Assembly (NCBI RefSeq): GCF_030397665.1
Contig: NZ_JAPUBT010000007.1
Coordinates: 62,001 to 126,000, forward strand
DNA length: 64,000 bases
Direction: 5' to 3'
Source of the DNA: Janthinobacterium sp. SUN073
GTDB taxonomy: Bacteria > Pseudomonadota > Gammaproteobacteria > Burkholderiales > Burkholderiaceae_D
Shown here one piece after another: positions 6,849 through 16,646 of the stretch. A program made the translations under genes and the position numbers. The notes below the pieces were generated by a model. The model was not told where the DNA came from and searched no databases. It saw nothing but the letters and a program-made list of their open reading frames with translations. Positions within the stretch are counted from its first letter, which is position 1; each line of letters starts with the position of its first letter.

Positions 6849-8479
6849 TGCGGCGCCGTTCCTTCATGCTGTGGGCTGCCGGTGGCACGGCCGCGGCCGC
6901 GGCTGGCATCGGCAGTATCGCCGCGTATTTGCGCTGGCAGGAAATCACGCCCAAGGTGTTGTATCCAGGCCGCAGCGAGGGGCACTATTTGCGCACGCTG
7001 CTGCGCGAGCGCACGGCGCTGCCGCCACCTTCACGCACCTTGAGCACCGACGTGGCCATCCTCGGCTCCGGCATCGCCGGCCTGACGGCCGCCTGGCGCC
7101 TGAACAAGCTGGGGCACCAGGATTTCCTGATGATCGACGGTCCGCAGCCTTATGGCAACGCGGCCGGCGGCCACTTCGGCGACCTGGCTTATCCGACCGG
7201 TGGCCATTACTTGCCGCTGCCTTCGCCCGAATCGACCCATGTGCGCGAGATCCTGTTCGACCTGGGGATTATCCAGCGCGATCCGCAGGCGGAAAAGCCG
7301 ACTTACGACGAGCGCTATATCCTGCACGCGCCGGAAGAACGATTGCTGTTCAACGGTCACTGGCAGGATGGCTTCATTCCCACGGAAGGCGTGCCGCCTG
7401 CGGAACTGGCGCAGCACCAGCGCTTCTTTGCGCAGGTGGCGCAGCTGCGCCAGGCGCGCGGCAATGACGGCAAGCGCGTGTTTGTCTTTCCTACCGTGGA
7501 GTCGTCGCATGATCCCGCCTGGCAGGCGCTCGACACCATCACCTTGAAGCAGTGGATGGAACGCGAAGGCTATACCTCGCCTACCCTGCACTGGTATTTG
7601 AACTACTGCTGCCGCGACGACTACGGCACGCGCTACGACCAGGTCTCGGCCTGGGCCGGCCTGCATTACTACTGCAGCCGCTGGGGACAGGCGGCGAATG
7701 CCGGCAATGGCGCCTGGCTGACCTGGCCCGGTGGCATGCAACCGGTGGCCACGGCCATGGAGCAGGCCTCGGGTGTCCAACGTCATGCGGGCACGGTGGT
7801 TTCCGTACAGACGACGGATCAGGGCGTGGAAGCGCTGTGCCTGGAACTGGTCGACGGCCAGCCACGCACCTATTTGGTCCGCGCACGCAAGGCCATCTGC
7901 GCCATGCCCTTGTATGTGGCGGCGCGTGTGGTGCCGGACATTGCCAGCTACGGCTTTGACGCGAAGCTGCACACGCCCGCCTATGCGCCATGGATGGTGG
8001 CGAACTTTTTACTGAAACGCTTTCCCGACGAACTGCCGCATGCGCCCCTGTGCTGGGACAACGTGGTGTACCAGGAACCGGGCCTCGGCTACGTCGTCTC
8101 GACCCACCAGGATATCCGTGTGCGTCCGCCCGAGAAAACCGTCTTCAGCGCCTACGTGGCCCTGTCCGACCGCACGCCGCAGCAAGCGCGCAAATGGTTA
8201 GATGTGGCCACGCCCGAGCAATTGCTGGCGCTGGCCAGCGTCGACCTGAAAACGGCGTATGGACGCGATTTTGCCAGCTGCGTCGAGCGCGTCGACATCA
8301 CCGTGCGCGGCCATGCCATGGCCGCACCGTTACCGGGATTTCGCAGCAATGCGGGCTTGAAGGCGCTGCGCGAGCACGATGGCGCCATCCTGTTCGCGCA
8401 TGCCGATTTGTCGGGCTTTTCCGTGTTCGAGGAAGCGGCGTGGTGGGGGGATAGGGCCGCTCGCCTGGCGGCAAAATAA
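6848..8479 (+). CDS. Tat-exported FAD-dependent amine-oxidase-like oxidoreductase
   Basis: A 543-residue flavoprotein. The N-terminus has a twin-arginine signal (MRRRSFML followed by a Gly/Ala hydrophobic stretch to about residue 28). The FAD-binding Rossmann motif is GSGIAGLTAA (73-82), and a C-terminal segment around GAILFAHADLSG matches the second FAD contact of amine-oxidase-type enzymes. The start overlaps the aminopropyltransferase stop by one base (TGATG), so the two are coupled. Inference: the folded enzyme is exported with its flavin and oxidises an amine made by, or related to, the product of the preceding gene. The substrate cannot be read from sequence. A plain NAD(P)-independent dehydrogenase is the alternative. 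Confidence 0.82.
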   Translation: MRRRSFMLWAAGGTAAAAAGIGSIAAYLRWQEITPKVLYPGRSEGHYLRTLLRERTALPPPSRTLSTDVAILGSGIAGLTAAWRLNKLGHQDFLMIDGPQPYGNAAGGHFGDLAYPTGGHYLPLPSPESTHVREILFDLGIIQRDPQAEKPTYDERYILHAPEERLLFNGHWQDGFIPTEGVPPAELAQHQRFFAQVAQLRQARGNDGKRVFVFPTVESSHDPAWQALDTITLKQWMEREGYTSPTLHWYLNYCCRDDYGTRYDQVSAWAGLHYYCSRWGQAANAGNGAWLTWPGGMQPVATAMEQASGVQRHAGTVVSVQTTDQGVEALCLELVDGQPRTYLVRARKAICAMPLYVAARVVPDIASYGFDAKLHTPAYAPWMVANFLLKRFPDELPHAPLCWDNVVYQEPGLGYVVSTHQDIRVRPPEKTVFSAYVALSDRTPQQARKWLDVATPEQLLALASVDLKTAYGRDFASCVERVDITVRGHAMAAPLPGFRSNAGLKALREHDGAILFAHADLSGFSVFEEAAWWGDRAARLAAK

Positions 8480-8503
8480 AAAGGCCGGCGCGAACGCCGG
8501 CCT
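8472..8503 (-). terminator. Rho-independent terminator of the mmsB operon
   Basis: On the minus strand a perfect 9-bp stem AGGCCGGCG/CGCCGGCCT closes a TTCG loop (8482-8503) and runs into TTTTTATTTTG. This is a textbook terminator 25 bases after mmsB. Read on the plus strand the hairpin follows the flavin oxidase but has no T-tract, so it is at best weakly bidirectional. Confidence 0.9.
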
Positions 8504-8527
8504 GAGCCCCCTAAGGCTCGAACCGGT

Positions 8528-9745
8528 CTACTTGTTCTTGTTGATCACGTCGATGAACACGGCCGCCAGCAGCACCAGGCCCTTGATCACCTGCTGGTAA
8601 TCGATGCCGATGCCCATGATGGACATGCCGTTGTTCATTACGCCCATGATGAAGGCGCCGATGACGGCCCCCATCACCTTGCCAACGCCGCCCGAGGCCG
8701 AGGCGCCGCCGATGAAGCAGGCGGCGATCACGTCCAGTTCAAAACCCGTACCGGCTTTCGGCGTGGCCGTGTTCAGGCGCGCCGCGAAGATCAGGCCGGC
8801 CAGCGCGGCCAGCATGCCCATGTTGACGAAGGTGTAGAAGCTGACCCGTTCCGTCTTGATGCCGGACAGGCGCGCCGCCTTCTCGTTGCCGCCCACAGCA
8901 TACACGCGGCGGCCCAGCACGGTGCGGTTGGTAATGAAGGTGTAGGCGACGATCAGCAGCGACATCACGGCCAGCACGTTGGGAAAACCGCGGTACGACG
9001 CCAGCAGGTAGCTGAAATACACCATCACGGCGGCGAAGATGCTATTTTTCAGCAGGAAGAAGGCGCGCGGCTCGTTTTCCATGCCGTGCTTCAGTTGCTT
9101 GGCGCGGCTGCGCAGCGAAGTGATAATCAGCGCCGCGGCGGCGATCACGCCCAGCAGCAATGACAGGCCGCGCAGGTTTTCACCGCCGAACGGGTCGGGC
9201 AAAAAGCCCGAGCTGAGCATCTGGAAGCCTTCCGGGAAGGGACCGACCGACTGGCCTGCCAGCAGGGCCAGGGTCAGGCCCTTGAACACCAGCATGCCGG
9301 CCAGGGTGACGATGAAGGACGGGATTTTAAAGAAGGCGACAAAATAGCCTTGCGCGCCGCCGATGACGGCGCCGGCCAGCAGGCAGATGATGCTGGCGGC
9401 GATAAAGTTCATCTCGTAGTTGACGATCAGGACGGCCGCCAGCGCGCCGACGAAGCCGACCACGGAGCCGACGGACAAATCGATATGGCCGGCCACGATG
9501 ACCATCAGCATGCCCAGCGCCATGATGACGATGTAGCTGTTTTGCAGCACCAGATTGGTCAGGTTCAGCGGCTGCATCAGGGTGCCATCGGTCATGTACT
9601 GGAAAAAGCCCATGATGACGATCAGGGAGAGCAGCATGCCGTAGTCGCGCATATTGTTCTTCAAAAAGCCGGCATAGCTTTTCGCTTGCGGCGCGGCCGC
9701 TGGCGCTGCTGCTGCCGGCGCGCCTGCTGTCAGTTTATTGTCCAT
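8528..9745 (-). CDS. mmsB: Multiple-monosaccharide ABC transporter, permease MmsB/GguB
   Basis: A 405-residue inner-membrane permease of the ribose/xylose (CUT2) family with about ten hydrophobic segments. An Ala/Pro-rich N-terminus precedes the first helix. Family signatures are [16 protein letters not shown] near residue 85 and the EAA-like [18 protein letters not shown] near residue 340. It imports sugars with MmsA and ChvE. It overlaps mmsA by 11 bases and is followed by a strong terminator, so it is the last gene of chvE-mmsA-mmsB. Confidence 0.93.
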   Translation of the reverse strand: MDNKLTAGAPAAAAPAAAPQAKSYAGFLKNNMRDYGMLLSLIVIMGFFQYMTDGTLMQPLNLTNLVLQNSYIVIMALGMLMVIVAGHIDLSVGSVVGFVGALAAVLIVNYEMNFIAASIICLLAGAVIGGAQGYFVAFFKIPSFIVTLAGMLVFKGLTLALLAGQSVGPFPEGFQMLSSGFLPDPFGGENLRGLSLLLGVIAAAALIITSLRSRAKQLKHGMENEPRAFFLLKNSIFAAVMVYFSYLLASYRGFPNVLAVMSLLIVAYTFITNRTVLGRRVYAVGGNEKAARLSGIKTERVSFYTFVNMGMLAALAGLIFAARLNTATPKAGTGFELDVIAACFIGGASASGGVGKVMGAVIGAFIMGVMNNGMSIMGIGIDYQQVIKGLVLLAAVFIDVINKNK

Positions 9746-11276
9746 TGTTTTCTCCGTGTGTAACGATCGCGCGCATGATGCGCTCCTGCGATGCTTCTGC
9801 CGCGCTCAGTTCTGCCGCGAAGCGGCCTTCGTTCATGACATAGATCCGGTCGCACATGCCCAGCAATTCCGGCATTTCCGAGGAAATCATGATGATGCAT
9901 TTGCCTTCGGCCGCCAGCTCGCTGATGATGCTGTAGATCTCGTACTTGGCGCCCACGTCGATGCCGCGGCTCGGTTCATCGAGGATCAGGATGTCGGGGC
10001 GCGAAAACAGCCACTTCGCCAGCACCACTTTCTGCTGGTTGCCGCCGGACAGATTGACTACCTTTTGCGCCACGCTCGAGCAACGGGTCTTGAGCTTGCG
10101 GCGGAACTCCTCGGCCACGCTGAATTCACGCTGCTCATCGATCACCATGTGCTTCGAAATCGCATCCAGGTTGGCCAGGCTGGTGTTCTTCTGGATGTCT
10201 TCCTCGAGGATCAGGCCCAGGCCCTTGCGGTCTTCCGTGACATATGCGAGGCCATGGGCGATCGCCTTGCCGATGCTGCTGACGTCGATTTCCTGGCCAT
10301 TCTTGAGCACCGTGCCGCTGATGCGCTGGCCGTAGGCGCGTCCGAATATGCTCATCGCCAGTTCCGTGCGCCCTGAGCCCATCAAGCCGGCGATGCCGAT
10401 GATCTCGCCCTTTTTGGCGTGCAGGTTGATGCCCTTGATGACGGGGCGGTCGGCATGCTCGGGATGGAAGACGCGCCAGTCGCGCACCTCGAAAATGGTC
10501 TCGCCGATGCTGGGTGTGCGCGGAGGATAGCGGTCGGCCATTTCGCGCCCGACCATTTTTTCGATGATGCGGTCTTCGCTGACGGGCTCCGTGCGGCAGT
10601 CGAAACTGTCGACCGTGTTCCCGTCGCGCAGCACAGTGATGGCATCGGCCACCCGCGAGATTTCATTGAGCTTGTGCGAGATCAGGATCGAGGCGATGCC
10701 CTGGGCTTTCAGGCCCAGCAGCAGGTCGAGCAGGGCCGCGCTGTCGCTCTCGTTCAGGCTGGCCGTCGGCTCGTCGAGGATCAGCAGCTTGACGTCCTTG
10801 CACAGCGCCTTGGCGATCTCGATCAGCTGCTGCTTGCCCACGCCCAGGTTGGTGATCAGGGTGTCCGGGGACTCTTTCAGGCCGACTTTGTGCAGCAGTT
10901 CGCGCGTCTTCGCTTGCGCGTATTCCCAGTCGATGACGCCCATGCGGGCCGGCTCGTTGCCGAGGAAGATATTCTCGGCGATCGACAGCTGGGGCACCAG
11001 CGCCAGTTCCTGGTGGATGATGATGATGCCGATTTCTTCGCTGTCCTTGATGCCGCGAAAGTGCCGCGTCTGGCCCAGGTAATCGATGTCGCCCGTATAG
11101 CTGCCATGGCCGTAGACGCCGCTCAGCACCTTCATCAGGGTCGATTTGCCTGCACCGTTTTCGCCGACGATGGCGTGGATCTCGCCGCTGCGCACGCGCA
11201 GGTTGACATTGTCGAGCGCCACGACGCCCGGGAATGTTTTGCGTATCCCGCGCATTTCCAGGATAGTGTTCGTCAT
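9735..11276 (-). CDS. mmsA: Multiple-monosaccharide ABC transporter, ATP-binding protein MmsA/GguA
   Basis: A 513-residue double ATPase, the usual length for CUT2 sugar importers. The N-terminal cassette has Walker [10 protein letters not shown] (38-46), a diverged signature [15 protein letters not shown] and Walker [11 protein letters not shown]. The C-terminal cassette has a degenerate P-loop ([10 protein letters not shown], near 294) but an intact [15 protein letters not shown] and [11 protein letters not shown]. This asymmetry is normal for the family. It energises uptake through MmsB of sugars bound by ChvE. A 113-base gap with a hairpin separates it from chvE. Confidence 0.94.
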   Translation of the reverse strand: MTNTILEMRGIRKTFPGVVALDNVNLRVRSGEIHAIVGENGAGKSTLMKVLSGVYGHGSYTGDIDYLGQTRHFRGIKDSEEIGIIIIHQELALVPQLSIAENIFLGNEPARMGVIDWEYAQAKTRELLHKVGLKESPDTLITNLGVGKQQLIEIAKALCKDVKLLILDEPTASLNESDSAALLDLLLGLKAQGIASILISHKLNEISRVADAITVLRDGNTVDSFDCRTEPVSEDRIIEKMVGREMADRYPPRTPSIGETIFEVRDWRVFHPEHADRPVIKGINLHAKKGEIIGIAGLMGSGRTELAMSIFGRAYGQRISGTVLKNGQEIDVSSIGKAIAHGLAYVTEDRKGLGLILEEDIQKNTSLANLDAISKHMVIDEQREFSVAEEFRRKLKTRCSSVAQKVVNLSGGNQQKVVLAKWLFSRPDILILDEPSRGIDVGAKYEIYSIISELAAEGKCIIMISSEMPELLGMCDRIYVMNEGRFAAELSAAEASQERIMRAIVTHGENNGQ

Positions 11277-11351
11277 ATAACCTCTCTGGCACGGCCGCGC
11301 TGGTCGGCATCGGTCGTGCGGCAGTCTTGTTCTGGATCGTGCATGAAGCGA

Positions 11352-11374
11352 AAGGCCCGGCAGCGCCGGGCCTT
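11352..11374 (-). terminator. Intra-operon hairpin between chvE and mmsA
   Basis: A perfect 10-bp inverted repeat AAGGCCCGGC/GCCGGGCCTT around a 3-base centre lies 15 bases after the chvE stop. On the minus strand only a short TTTCGCTT follows, so it is a weak terminator or an mRNA-stabilising hairpin. Such a position fits the common excess of binding protein over ATPase and permease. Confidence 0.6.
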
Positions 11375-11389
11375 CAGTACCGTGGATGC

Positions 11390-12466
11390 TTATTTCACTT
11401 GCGCTTCCGTGTAGTAGCCGCTGCCGGTGACGAGCACCTGTTTCCAGTTCGCCTTGTCGACGGTGACCGGTTTCAGCAGGTAGGACGGCACCACCTTGAC
11501 GCCGTTGTTGTAGGTCTTGGTATCGTTGACGGTCGGTACCTTGCCCGACATCATGGCGTCGACCATGTTCGCCGTCACCTTGGCCAGTTCGCGCGTGTCC
11601 TTGAACACGGTCGATGCCTGTTCGCCGCGGATGATCGATTTCACCGACGGGATTTCCGCATCCTGGCCCGTCACGACGGGAAACGGTTGTTTCGGCGTGC
11701 CGTAGCCGACACCCTTGAGCGAGGACAGGATGCCGATGCTCAAGCCGTCATACGGTGACAGCACCGCATCGACCCGCGCATTGCCATAGTAGGCGCTGAG
11801 CAGGTTGTCCATGCGTGCTTGCGCCACGGCGCCATCCCAGCGCAGGGTGGCCACTTTTTCCATGCCCATCTGCTTCGAGCGCACCACCAGCTTGCCGCTG
11901 TCAATGTACGGTTTCAGGACCGACAGCGCGCCGTTGTAGAAGAAGTGCGCGTTGTTGTCGTCGGCCGAGCCGCCGAACAATTCGATATTGAACGGGCCTT
12001 TGCCTTCCTTGAGTTTCAGCGCCGATTCGATATAGCCCGCTTGCAGTACGCCGACCTGGAAGTTGTCGAAGGTGGCGTAGTAATCGATGTTTTTCGTGCC
12101 GCGGATCAGACGGTCATACGAGATGACCTTGATACCCTTGTCGGCCGCCTTTTGCAGCACGTTCGACAAGGTGGTGCCGTCGATGGCGGCAATCACCAGC
12201 ACCTTGGCGCCCTTGGTGATCATGTTTTCCACCTGCGCCAGCTGGTTCGGGATATCGTCGTCGGCAAACTGCAAGTCCGTCTTGTAGCCGCGCTCCTTGA
12301 ATACCTTGACCATGTTGTCGCCATCGGCGATCCAGCGCATGGACGACTTGGTCGGCATCGAGATGCCGATCGCGCCCTTGTCGGCGGCACTAGCCACAGG
12401 CATTACCGCCATGCCGGAGATGGCCAGCGCCAGGCTCGCGGTCAGCATTTTCATTGTTGTTTTCAT
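11390..12466 (-). CDS. chvE: ChvE-type multiple-monosaccharide-binding periplasmic protein
   Basis: A 358-residue secreted binding protein. A signal peptide ([18 protein letters not shown], cleaved after a VASA-A site near 27) precedes a type I periplasmic binding fold with [17 protein letters not shown] and the sugar-contact segment [14 protein letters not shown]. ChvE-like proteins bind arabinose, xylose, galactose, glucose and related sugars; which ones apply here cannot be read from sequence. The ATG at 12466 has GGAGA seven bases upstream and gives a normal signal peptide; the longer open frame upstream is rejected for that reason. First gene of chvE-mmsA-mmsB, divergent from the sugar-acid operon. 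Confidence 0.93.
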   Translation of the reverse strand: MKTTMKMLTASLALAISGMAVMPVASAADKGAIGISMPTKSSMRWIADGDNMVKVFKERGYKTDLQFADDDIPNQLAQVENMITKGAKVLVIAAIDGTTLSNVLQKAADKGIKVISYDRLIRGTKNIDYYATFDNFQVGVLQAGYIESALKLKEGKGPFNIELFGGSADDNNAHFFYNGALSVLKPYIDSGKLVVRSKQMGMEKVATLRWDGAVAQARMDNLLSAYYGNARVDAVLSPYDGLSIGILSSLKGVGYGTPKQPFPVVTGQDAEIPSVKSIIRGEQASTVFKDTRELAKVTANMVDAMMSGKVPTVNDTKTYNNGVKVVPSYLLKPVTVDKANWKQVLVTGSGYYTEAQVK

Positions 12467-12842
12467 TTCAGGTCTCCACCGTCTTCGATAGTTGAATGTG
12501 CCAGGGCCGTCGTCCCACCGGGCGGGCTCCGTGCGGATGGCCGATTGCAGGCCACGGCTGATACTAGTTTGTCCATCCATCCCTCACCAATCACTTTTTT
12601 CGCATAGCCGATATCCAAAACGGTATCGATACGCCAATTGATGCAATGCGCCATGTCGCCCCTTTCCGCATGCTGACAGGGCGGAAACGGGGGCCGGGCG
12701 GCGGCTTTTTTTGGTGCGCTGCAATACCAATAATCATCATTCAATTTGGTGATTTTCGTAATTGCGGCGACACAGGCCGGCGCGCAGAATCGGTCCGGAC
12801 TTGAAGACCGGCCATCCCGTCACGACCTTTTGAAAGCTTGCC
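12467..12842. promoter_or_regulatory. Divergent control region between chvE and the xyl operon
   Basis: This 376-base gap holds no convincing gene. It contains the only long AT-rich stretch in the area (about 12725-12765), probably the promoter for the rightward operon. At 12621-12633 is CGGTATCGATACG, with a perfect 10-bp palindrome GTATCGATAC centred on CG, as in many LacI/GalR-family operators. A T7 run follows a GC-rich stretch near 12700, but I see no clean stem for a terminator there. A separate ACCAA/TTGGT pair flanks 12727-12751. Confidence 0.55.
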
Positions 12843-14003
12843 ATGCAGCCGATTTCCCCCGCTTCCCTGTTGCCCGCCGACCTGGCGCAGGCCCTCCTTA
12901 TCGGCCGCATCTGGCGTGACGGACCCTGCGTCGTCGCCGTGCGCGGCGGCGAGGTGGTCGACATCACGCAGACGGTAGCGACGGTGGCCGAGCTGTTCGA
13001 GCGCAGCGATGCGCTCGATATCGCCCGCCATGCGCCCGGTATCGCGCTCGGCTCCGTGCAGGCGCTGCTGGCGCAGGCGCTGGCCGCACCGGCAGGTGAG
13101 CCGCTGCTGCTGGCGCCGTGCGACTTGCAGGCCGTCAAGGCCTGCGGCGTGACCTTCGCCGTCAGCCTGCTCGAACGGGTGATCGAAGAACAGGCGGGCG
13201 GCGACGCGGCACGCGCCGCGAGCTTGCGCACTGCGCTGCAAACGACCCTGGGCGGCGATTTGTCGGCCCTGAAACCCGGCTCGGAGGCGGCGCAGCGGCT
13301 GAAACAGCAGCTGCAGCAGCGCGGCGCCTGGTCGCAATACATGGAAGTGGGCATCGGCCCCGATGCGGAAGTGTTTACCAAGGCGCAGCCGATGTCGTCG
13401 GTGGGCTGCGGCGCGCAGGTGGGCTTGCTGCCATCGTCCGCCTGGAACAACCCCGAGCCGGAGATCGTCCTGGCCGTCAACAGCCGTGGCGAGGTGCTGG
13501 GGGCGACCTTGGGCAACGACGTCAACCTGCGCGATATCGAAGGGCGCAGCGCCCTGTTGCTGGGCAAGGCCAAGGACAACAACGGCTCCTGCGCCATCGG
13601 TCCCTTCATCCGCCTCTTCGACGAGTGTTTTACGCTCGAGACCGTGCGCCAGGCCGAAGTGTCGCTGCTGATCGAAGGCGCGGACGACGGCTTTGTGCTC
13701 GAAGGCGCCAGCTTCATGCGCGAGATCAGCCGTGACCCGCTCGACCTGGTGCGCCAGACGGCGGGCCAGTACCACCAGTATCCGGACGGCTTCATGCTGT
13801 TCCTCGGCACCATGTTCTCGCCCGTGAAGGACCGCGGCGCGCAGGGCGGCGGTTTTACGCACCACCTGGGCGACCGCGTGACGATTGCCAGCGCCGCGCT
13901 GGGCGCGCTGGTCAACGAAGTGCAGCGCTGCGATGCGATTACCCCCTGGACGTTCGGCGTGCGCGCGCTGTATCAGAACCTGGCGCAACGCGGCGTGCTT
14001 TGA
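12843..14003 (+). CDS. xylX: XylX/AraD1-type fumarylacetoacetase-fold 2-keto-3-deoxy-pentonate dehydratase
   Basis: A 386-residue member of the FAH superfamily. The C-terminal half carries the metal-binding pattern: Glu pair in NNPEPEIVLAV and the Asp in LGNDVNLRD about 25 residues on. The length and motifs match the Caulobacter XylX/AraD1 branch. Family knowledge: dehydration of 2-keto-3-deoxy-D-xylonate (or L-arabonate) to alpha-ketoglutarate semialdehyde, a late step of the Weimberg pathway. It heads the rightward operon, 26 bases before the xylose dehydrogenase gene. Substrate preference between xylonate- and arabonate-derived acids is inferred from the XylB and XylD neighbours. Confidence 0.85.
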   Translation: MQPISPASLLPADLAQALLIGRIWRDGPCVVAVRGGEVVDITQTVATVAELFERSDALDIARHAPGIALGSVQALLAQALAAPAGEPLLLAPCDLQAVKACGVTFAVSLLERVIEEQAGGDAARAASLRTALQTTLGGDLSALKPGSEAAQRLKQQLQQRGAWSQYMEVGIGPDAEVFTKAQPMSSVGCGAQVGLLPSSAWNNPEPEIVLAVNSRGEVLGATLGNDVNLRDIEGRSALLLGKAKDNNGSCAIGPFIRLFDECFTLETVRQAEVSLLIEGADDGFVLEGASFMREISRDPLDLVRQTAGQYHQYPDGFMLFLGTMFSPVKDRGAQGGGFTHHLGDRVTIASAALGALVNEVQRCDAITPWTFGVRALYQNLAQRGVL

Positions 14004-14029
14004 TCCGATTTTTTTAAAAGAGAGACACC

Positions 14030-14797
14030 ATGCAGCATGCAACTTACCCTAGCTTGGCCGGCAAGCGCGTCGTCATCACGGGCGGCGGCACCGGTATCGG
14101 CGTGGCCATCGTCGAGGCGTTCGCGCGCCAGGGCGCCCACGTCACCTTTCTCGACATTGCCCGCGAGGCGTCGCTGGCGCTGCAGGAAAAGCTGGCACAC
14201 CTGCCGCAGCCACCCGTTTTCCGCTATTGCGACCTGACGGACCTGGGCGCCCTGGCCGCCACCTTCGCCGAGATCGAAAACGCCAGCGGTGGTACCGATA
14301 TCCTCATCAACAATGCGGCCAATGATGATCGCCACCAGTTGCAGGACGTCACGCCCGCCTACTGGGACGAGCGCATCGCCGTCAACCTGCGCCACCAGTA
14401 TTTCTGTGCGCAGGCAGTGGCGCCGGCCATGCGCGCCAAGGGCCGTGGCGTGATCCTCAACCTGGGGTCGATTTCCTGGCACCTGGCGCAAGCGAACCTG
14501 TCGATCTACATGACGGCGAAAGCTGGCATCGAGGGCCTCACGCGCGGCCTGGCGCGCGACCTGGGTGTCGACGGCATCCGCGTCAACTGCATCATTCCCG
14601 GCGCCGTGCGCACGCCGCGCCAGGAGCGGCTGTGGCATACGCCGGAGGCGGAAGCGTTGATCCTGCAGGGACAGTGCCTGCAGACGCGCGTGGAGCCGGA
14701 AGACGTGGCGGCGCTGGCGCTGTTCCTCGCGTCCGACAACGCGGCCAAGTGCGCGGGACGCGAATACTATGTCGACGCCGGCTGGTACGGCGCATGA
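14030..14797 (+). CDS. xylB: SDR-family D-xylose 1-dehydrogenase (XylB type)
   Basis: A 255-residue short-chain dehydrogenase. It has the NAD-binding TGGGTGIG loop (17-24), NNAAND (94-99), Ser147 and Tyr160-x3-Lys164. YPSLAGKRVVITGGG at the start and NDDRHxL followed by AYWDERIxVNLRH (98-121) closely follow the Caulobacter NAD-dependent D-xylose dehydrogenase XylB as I remember it. Reaction: D-xylose to D-xylonolactone. It overlaps xylD by four bases (ATGA). Broad activity on L-arabinose or galactose is possible and would fit the mixed content of the cluster. Not to be confused with E. coli XylB, a kinase. Confidence 0.88.
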   Translation: MQHATYPSLAGKRVVITGGGTGIGVAIVEAFARQGAHVTFLDIAREASLALQEKLAHLPQPPVFRYCDLTDLGALAATFAEIENASGGTDILINNAANDDRHQLQDVTPAYWDERIAVNLRHQYFCAQAVAPAMRAKGRGVILNLGSISWHLAQANLSIYMTAKAGIEGLTRGLARDLGVDGIRVNCIIPGAVRTPRQERLWHTPEAEALILQGQCLQTRVEPEDVAALALFLASDNAAKCAGREYYVDAGWYGA

Positions 14798-16581
14798 ACA
14801 TTCCAGCCCAACGCCCGTCGCGGCGCTTCCGCTCGCAGGACTGGTTCGACAATCCCGAGCACATCGACATGACGGCGCTGTACCTGGAGCGCTTCATGAA
14901 TTACGGCATCACGGCCGAGGAACTGCGTTCAGGGCGGCCCATCATCGGCATTGCGCAAAGCGGCAGCGATATCAGTCCCTGCAACCGCATCCATCTGGAA
15001 CTGGCGCAGCGCGTGCGCGACGGCATCCGCGATGCGGGCGGCATCCCGATGGAATTCCCGCTGCACCCGATTTTTGAAAATTGCCGCCGTCCCACGGCCG
15101 CGCTGGACCGCAACCTGGCGTATCTGGGCCTGGTGGAAATCCTGCATGGCTACCCGATCGACGCCGTGGTGCTGACCACGGGCTGCGACAAGACCACGCC
15201 GGCGCAACTGATGGCCGCCGCCACGGTGGACATTCCCGCCATCGTGCTGTCGGGCGGTCCCATGCTCGATGGCTGGATGGATGGCGAACTGGTGGGTTCC
15301 GGCGCCGCCATCTGGAAGGGCCGCCGCCAGCTGTCCGCCGGCTTGATCGACAACGACAAATTCCTGCAGATCGCCGCCGCCTCGGCGCCGTCGGCCGGCC
15401 ACTGCAACACCATGGGTACGGCATCGACCATGAATGCGCTGGCCGAGGTGCTGGGCATGTCCCTGACGGGCTGTTCGGCCATCCCCGCGCCGTACCGCGA
15501 GCGGGGCCAGATCGCCTATGCCACGGGGCGCCGCATCGTCGAGCTGGCGCATGAGGACGTGCGCCCGTCGAGCATCCTCACGCGCGAGGCCTTTCTGGAC
15601 GCCATCATCGTCAACGCGGCCATCGGCGGCTCCACCAACGCCCAGCCGCACTTGATGGCCATGGCCCGTCACGCGGGCGTGGAACTGCATTCGAGCGACT
15701 GGATGGAACATGGCTACGACGTGCCGCTGCTCCTGAACATGCAGCCGGCCGGCAAATTTCTGGGTGAGCGCTTCCACCGCGCCGGCGGCGTGCCGGCCGT
15801 GATGTGGGAGCTGCAGCAGGCGGGCTTGCTGCATGCCGAGCGTTTGACGGTCACGGGCCAGAGCATGGCGCTCAACCTGGCGGGGCGTGAAAGCGCGGAC
15901 CGCGAGATGATCCGCCCGTTTGCCGCGCCCCTGAAGGAAAAGGCGGGTTTCATGGCCTTGCAGGGCAACCTGTTCGACTTCGCCATCATGAAGACCAGCG
16001 TGATCTCGCCCGCTTTCCGTGAGCGCTACCTGTCGCGCCCCGGCAGCGAAGGCGTGTTCGAGGTGCGCGCCATCGTCTTTGACGGTTCAAGCGACTATCA
16101 CGCGCGCATCAACGACCCGGCACTCAACATTGACGACAGCTGCATGCTGGTCATGCGCGGCGCCGGTCCTGTCGGCTGGCCCGGTTCGGCCGAAGTGGTC
16201 AACATGCAGCCGCCCGACGCCTTGCTCAAGGCCGGCATTTTGAACCTGCCGACTCTGGGCGACGGGCGCCAGTCGGGCACCTCGGACAGCCCCTCGATCC
16301 TGAACGCCTCGCCGGAAAGCGCGGTCGGTGGCGGCCTGGCGCTGCTGCGCACGGGCGACATCATCCGCGTGGACTTGAATGCAGGCCGCTGCGACATGCT
16401 GGTTGACGCCTTTGAGCTGGCGCGCCGCGCCCAGGAGCTGCCGCCGCCAGTCAACGACAGCGCCACGCCGTGGCAGGAGCTCTATCGCGCCAGCGTGGGC
16501 CAGCTGGAAACGGGCGCCTGCATGGAGCTGGCACTGAAATACCGCGCCGTGGGGCAAACCCTGCCGCGCCATAACCACTGA
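14794..16581 (+). CDS. xylD: D-xylonate dehydratase (IlvD/Edd family, XylD)
   Basis: A 595-residue iron-sulfur dehydratase that converts D-xylonate to 2-keto-3-deoxy-D-xylonate. The three cluster cysteines of the IlvD/Edd family are present: Cys63 (SPCNRIH), Cys131 (TTGCDKTTPA) and Cys204 (SAGHCNTMGTAST). The start at 14794 is fixed by the ATGA overlap with the dehydrogenase gene; a longer in-frame extension is rejected. Position directly after the xylose dehydrogenase, and before xylFGH, supports xylonate as substrate. It differs clearly from the second dehydratase at 23593. Confidence 0.9.
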   Translation: MNIPAQRPSRRFRSQDWFDNPEHIDMTALYLERFMNYGITAEELRSGRPIIGIAQSGSDISPCNRIHLELAQRVRDGIRDAGGIPMEFPLHPIFENCRRPTAALDRNLAYLGLVEILHGYPIDAVVLTTGCDKTTPAQLMAAATVDIPAIVLSGGPMLDGWMDGELVGSGAAIWKGRRQLSAGLIDNDKFLQIAAASAPSAGHCNTMGTASTMNALAEVLGMSLTGCSAIPAPYRERGQIAYATGRRIVELAHEDVRPSSILTREAFLDAIIVNAAIGGSTNAQPHLMAMARHAGVELHSSDWMEHGYDVPLLLNMQPAGKFLGERFHRAGGVPAVMWELQQAGLLHAERLTVTGQSMALNLAGRESADREMIRPFAAPLKEKAGFMALQGNLFDFAIMKTSVISPAFRERYLSRPGSEGVFEVRAIVFDGSSDYHARINDPALNIDDSCMLVMRGAGPVGWPGSAEVVNMQPPDALLKAGILNLPTLGDGRQSGTSDSPSILNASPESAVGGGLALLRTGDIIRVDLNAGRCDMLVDAFELARRAQELPPPVNDSATPWQELYRASVGQLETGACMELALKYRAVGQTLPRHNH

Positions 16582-16646
16582 TTTATGAAGCCGCAACACC
16601 CGTAGTGAAAAAACGTCGTTAAAAAAATCCAACAAGGAGACACGTA

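Noticed and set aside
12700-12712. Terminator from the T7 run upstream of xylX
   Set aside because: The GC-rich stretch before it does not form a convincing stem on the plus strand.
12741-14042. Overlapping minus-strand frames of 433 and 392 codons over xylX
   Set aside because: Both are antisense to the FAH-family gene; two different long frames over one gene is expected from codon bias.
14632-14793. In-frame upstream extension of xylD
   Set aside because: It lies within the dehydrogenase gene and lacks similarity to dehydratase N-termini; the ATGA overlap start is better.
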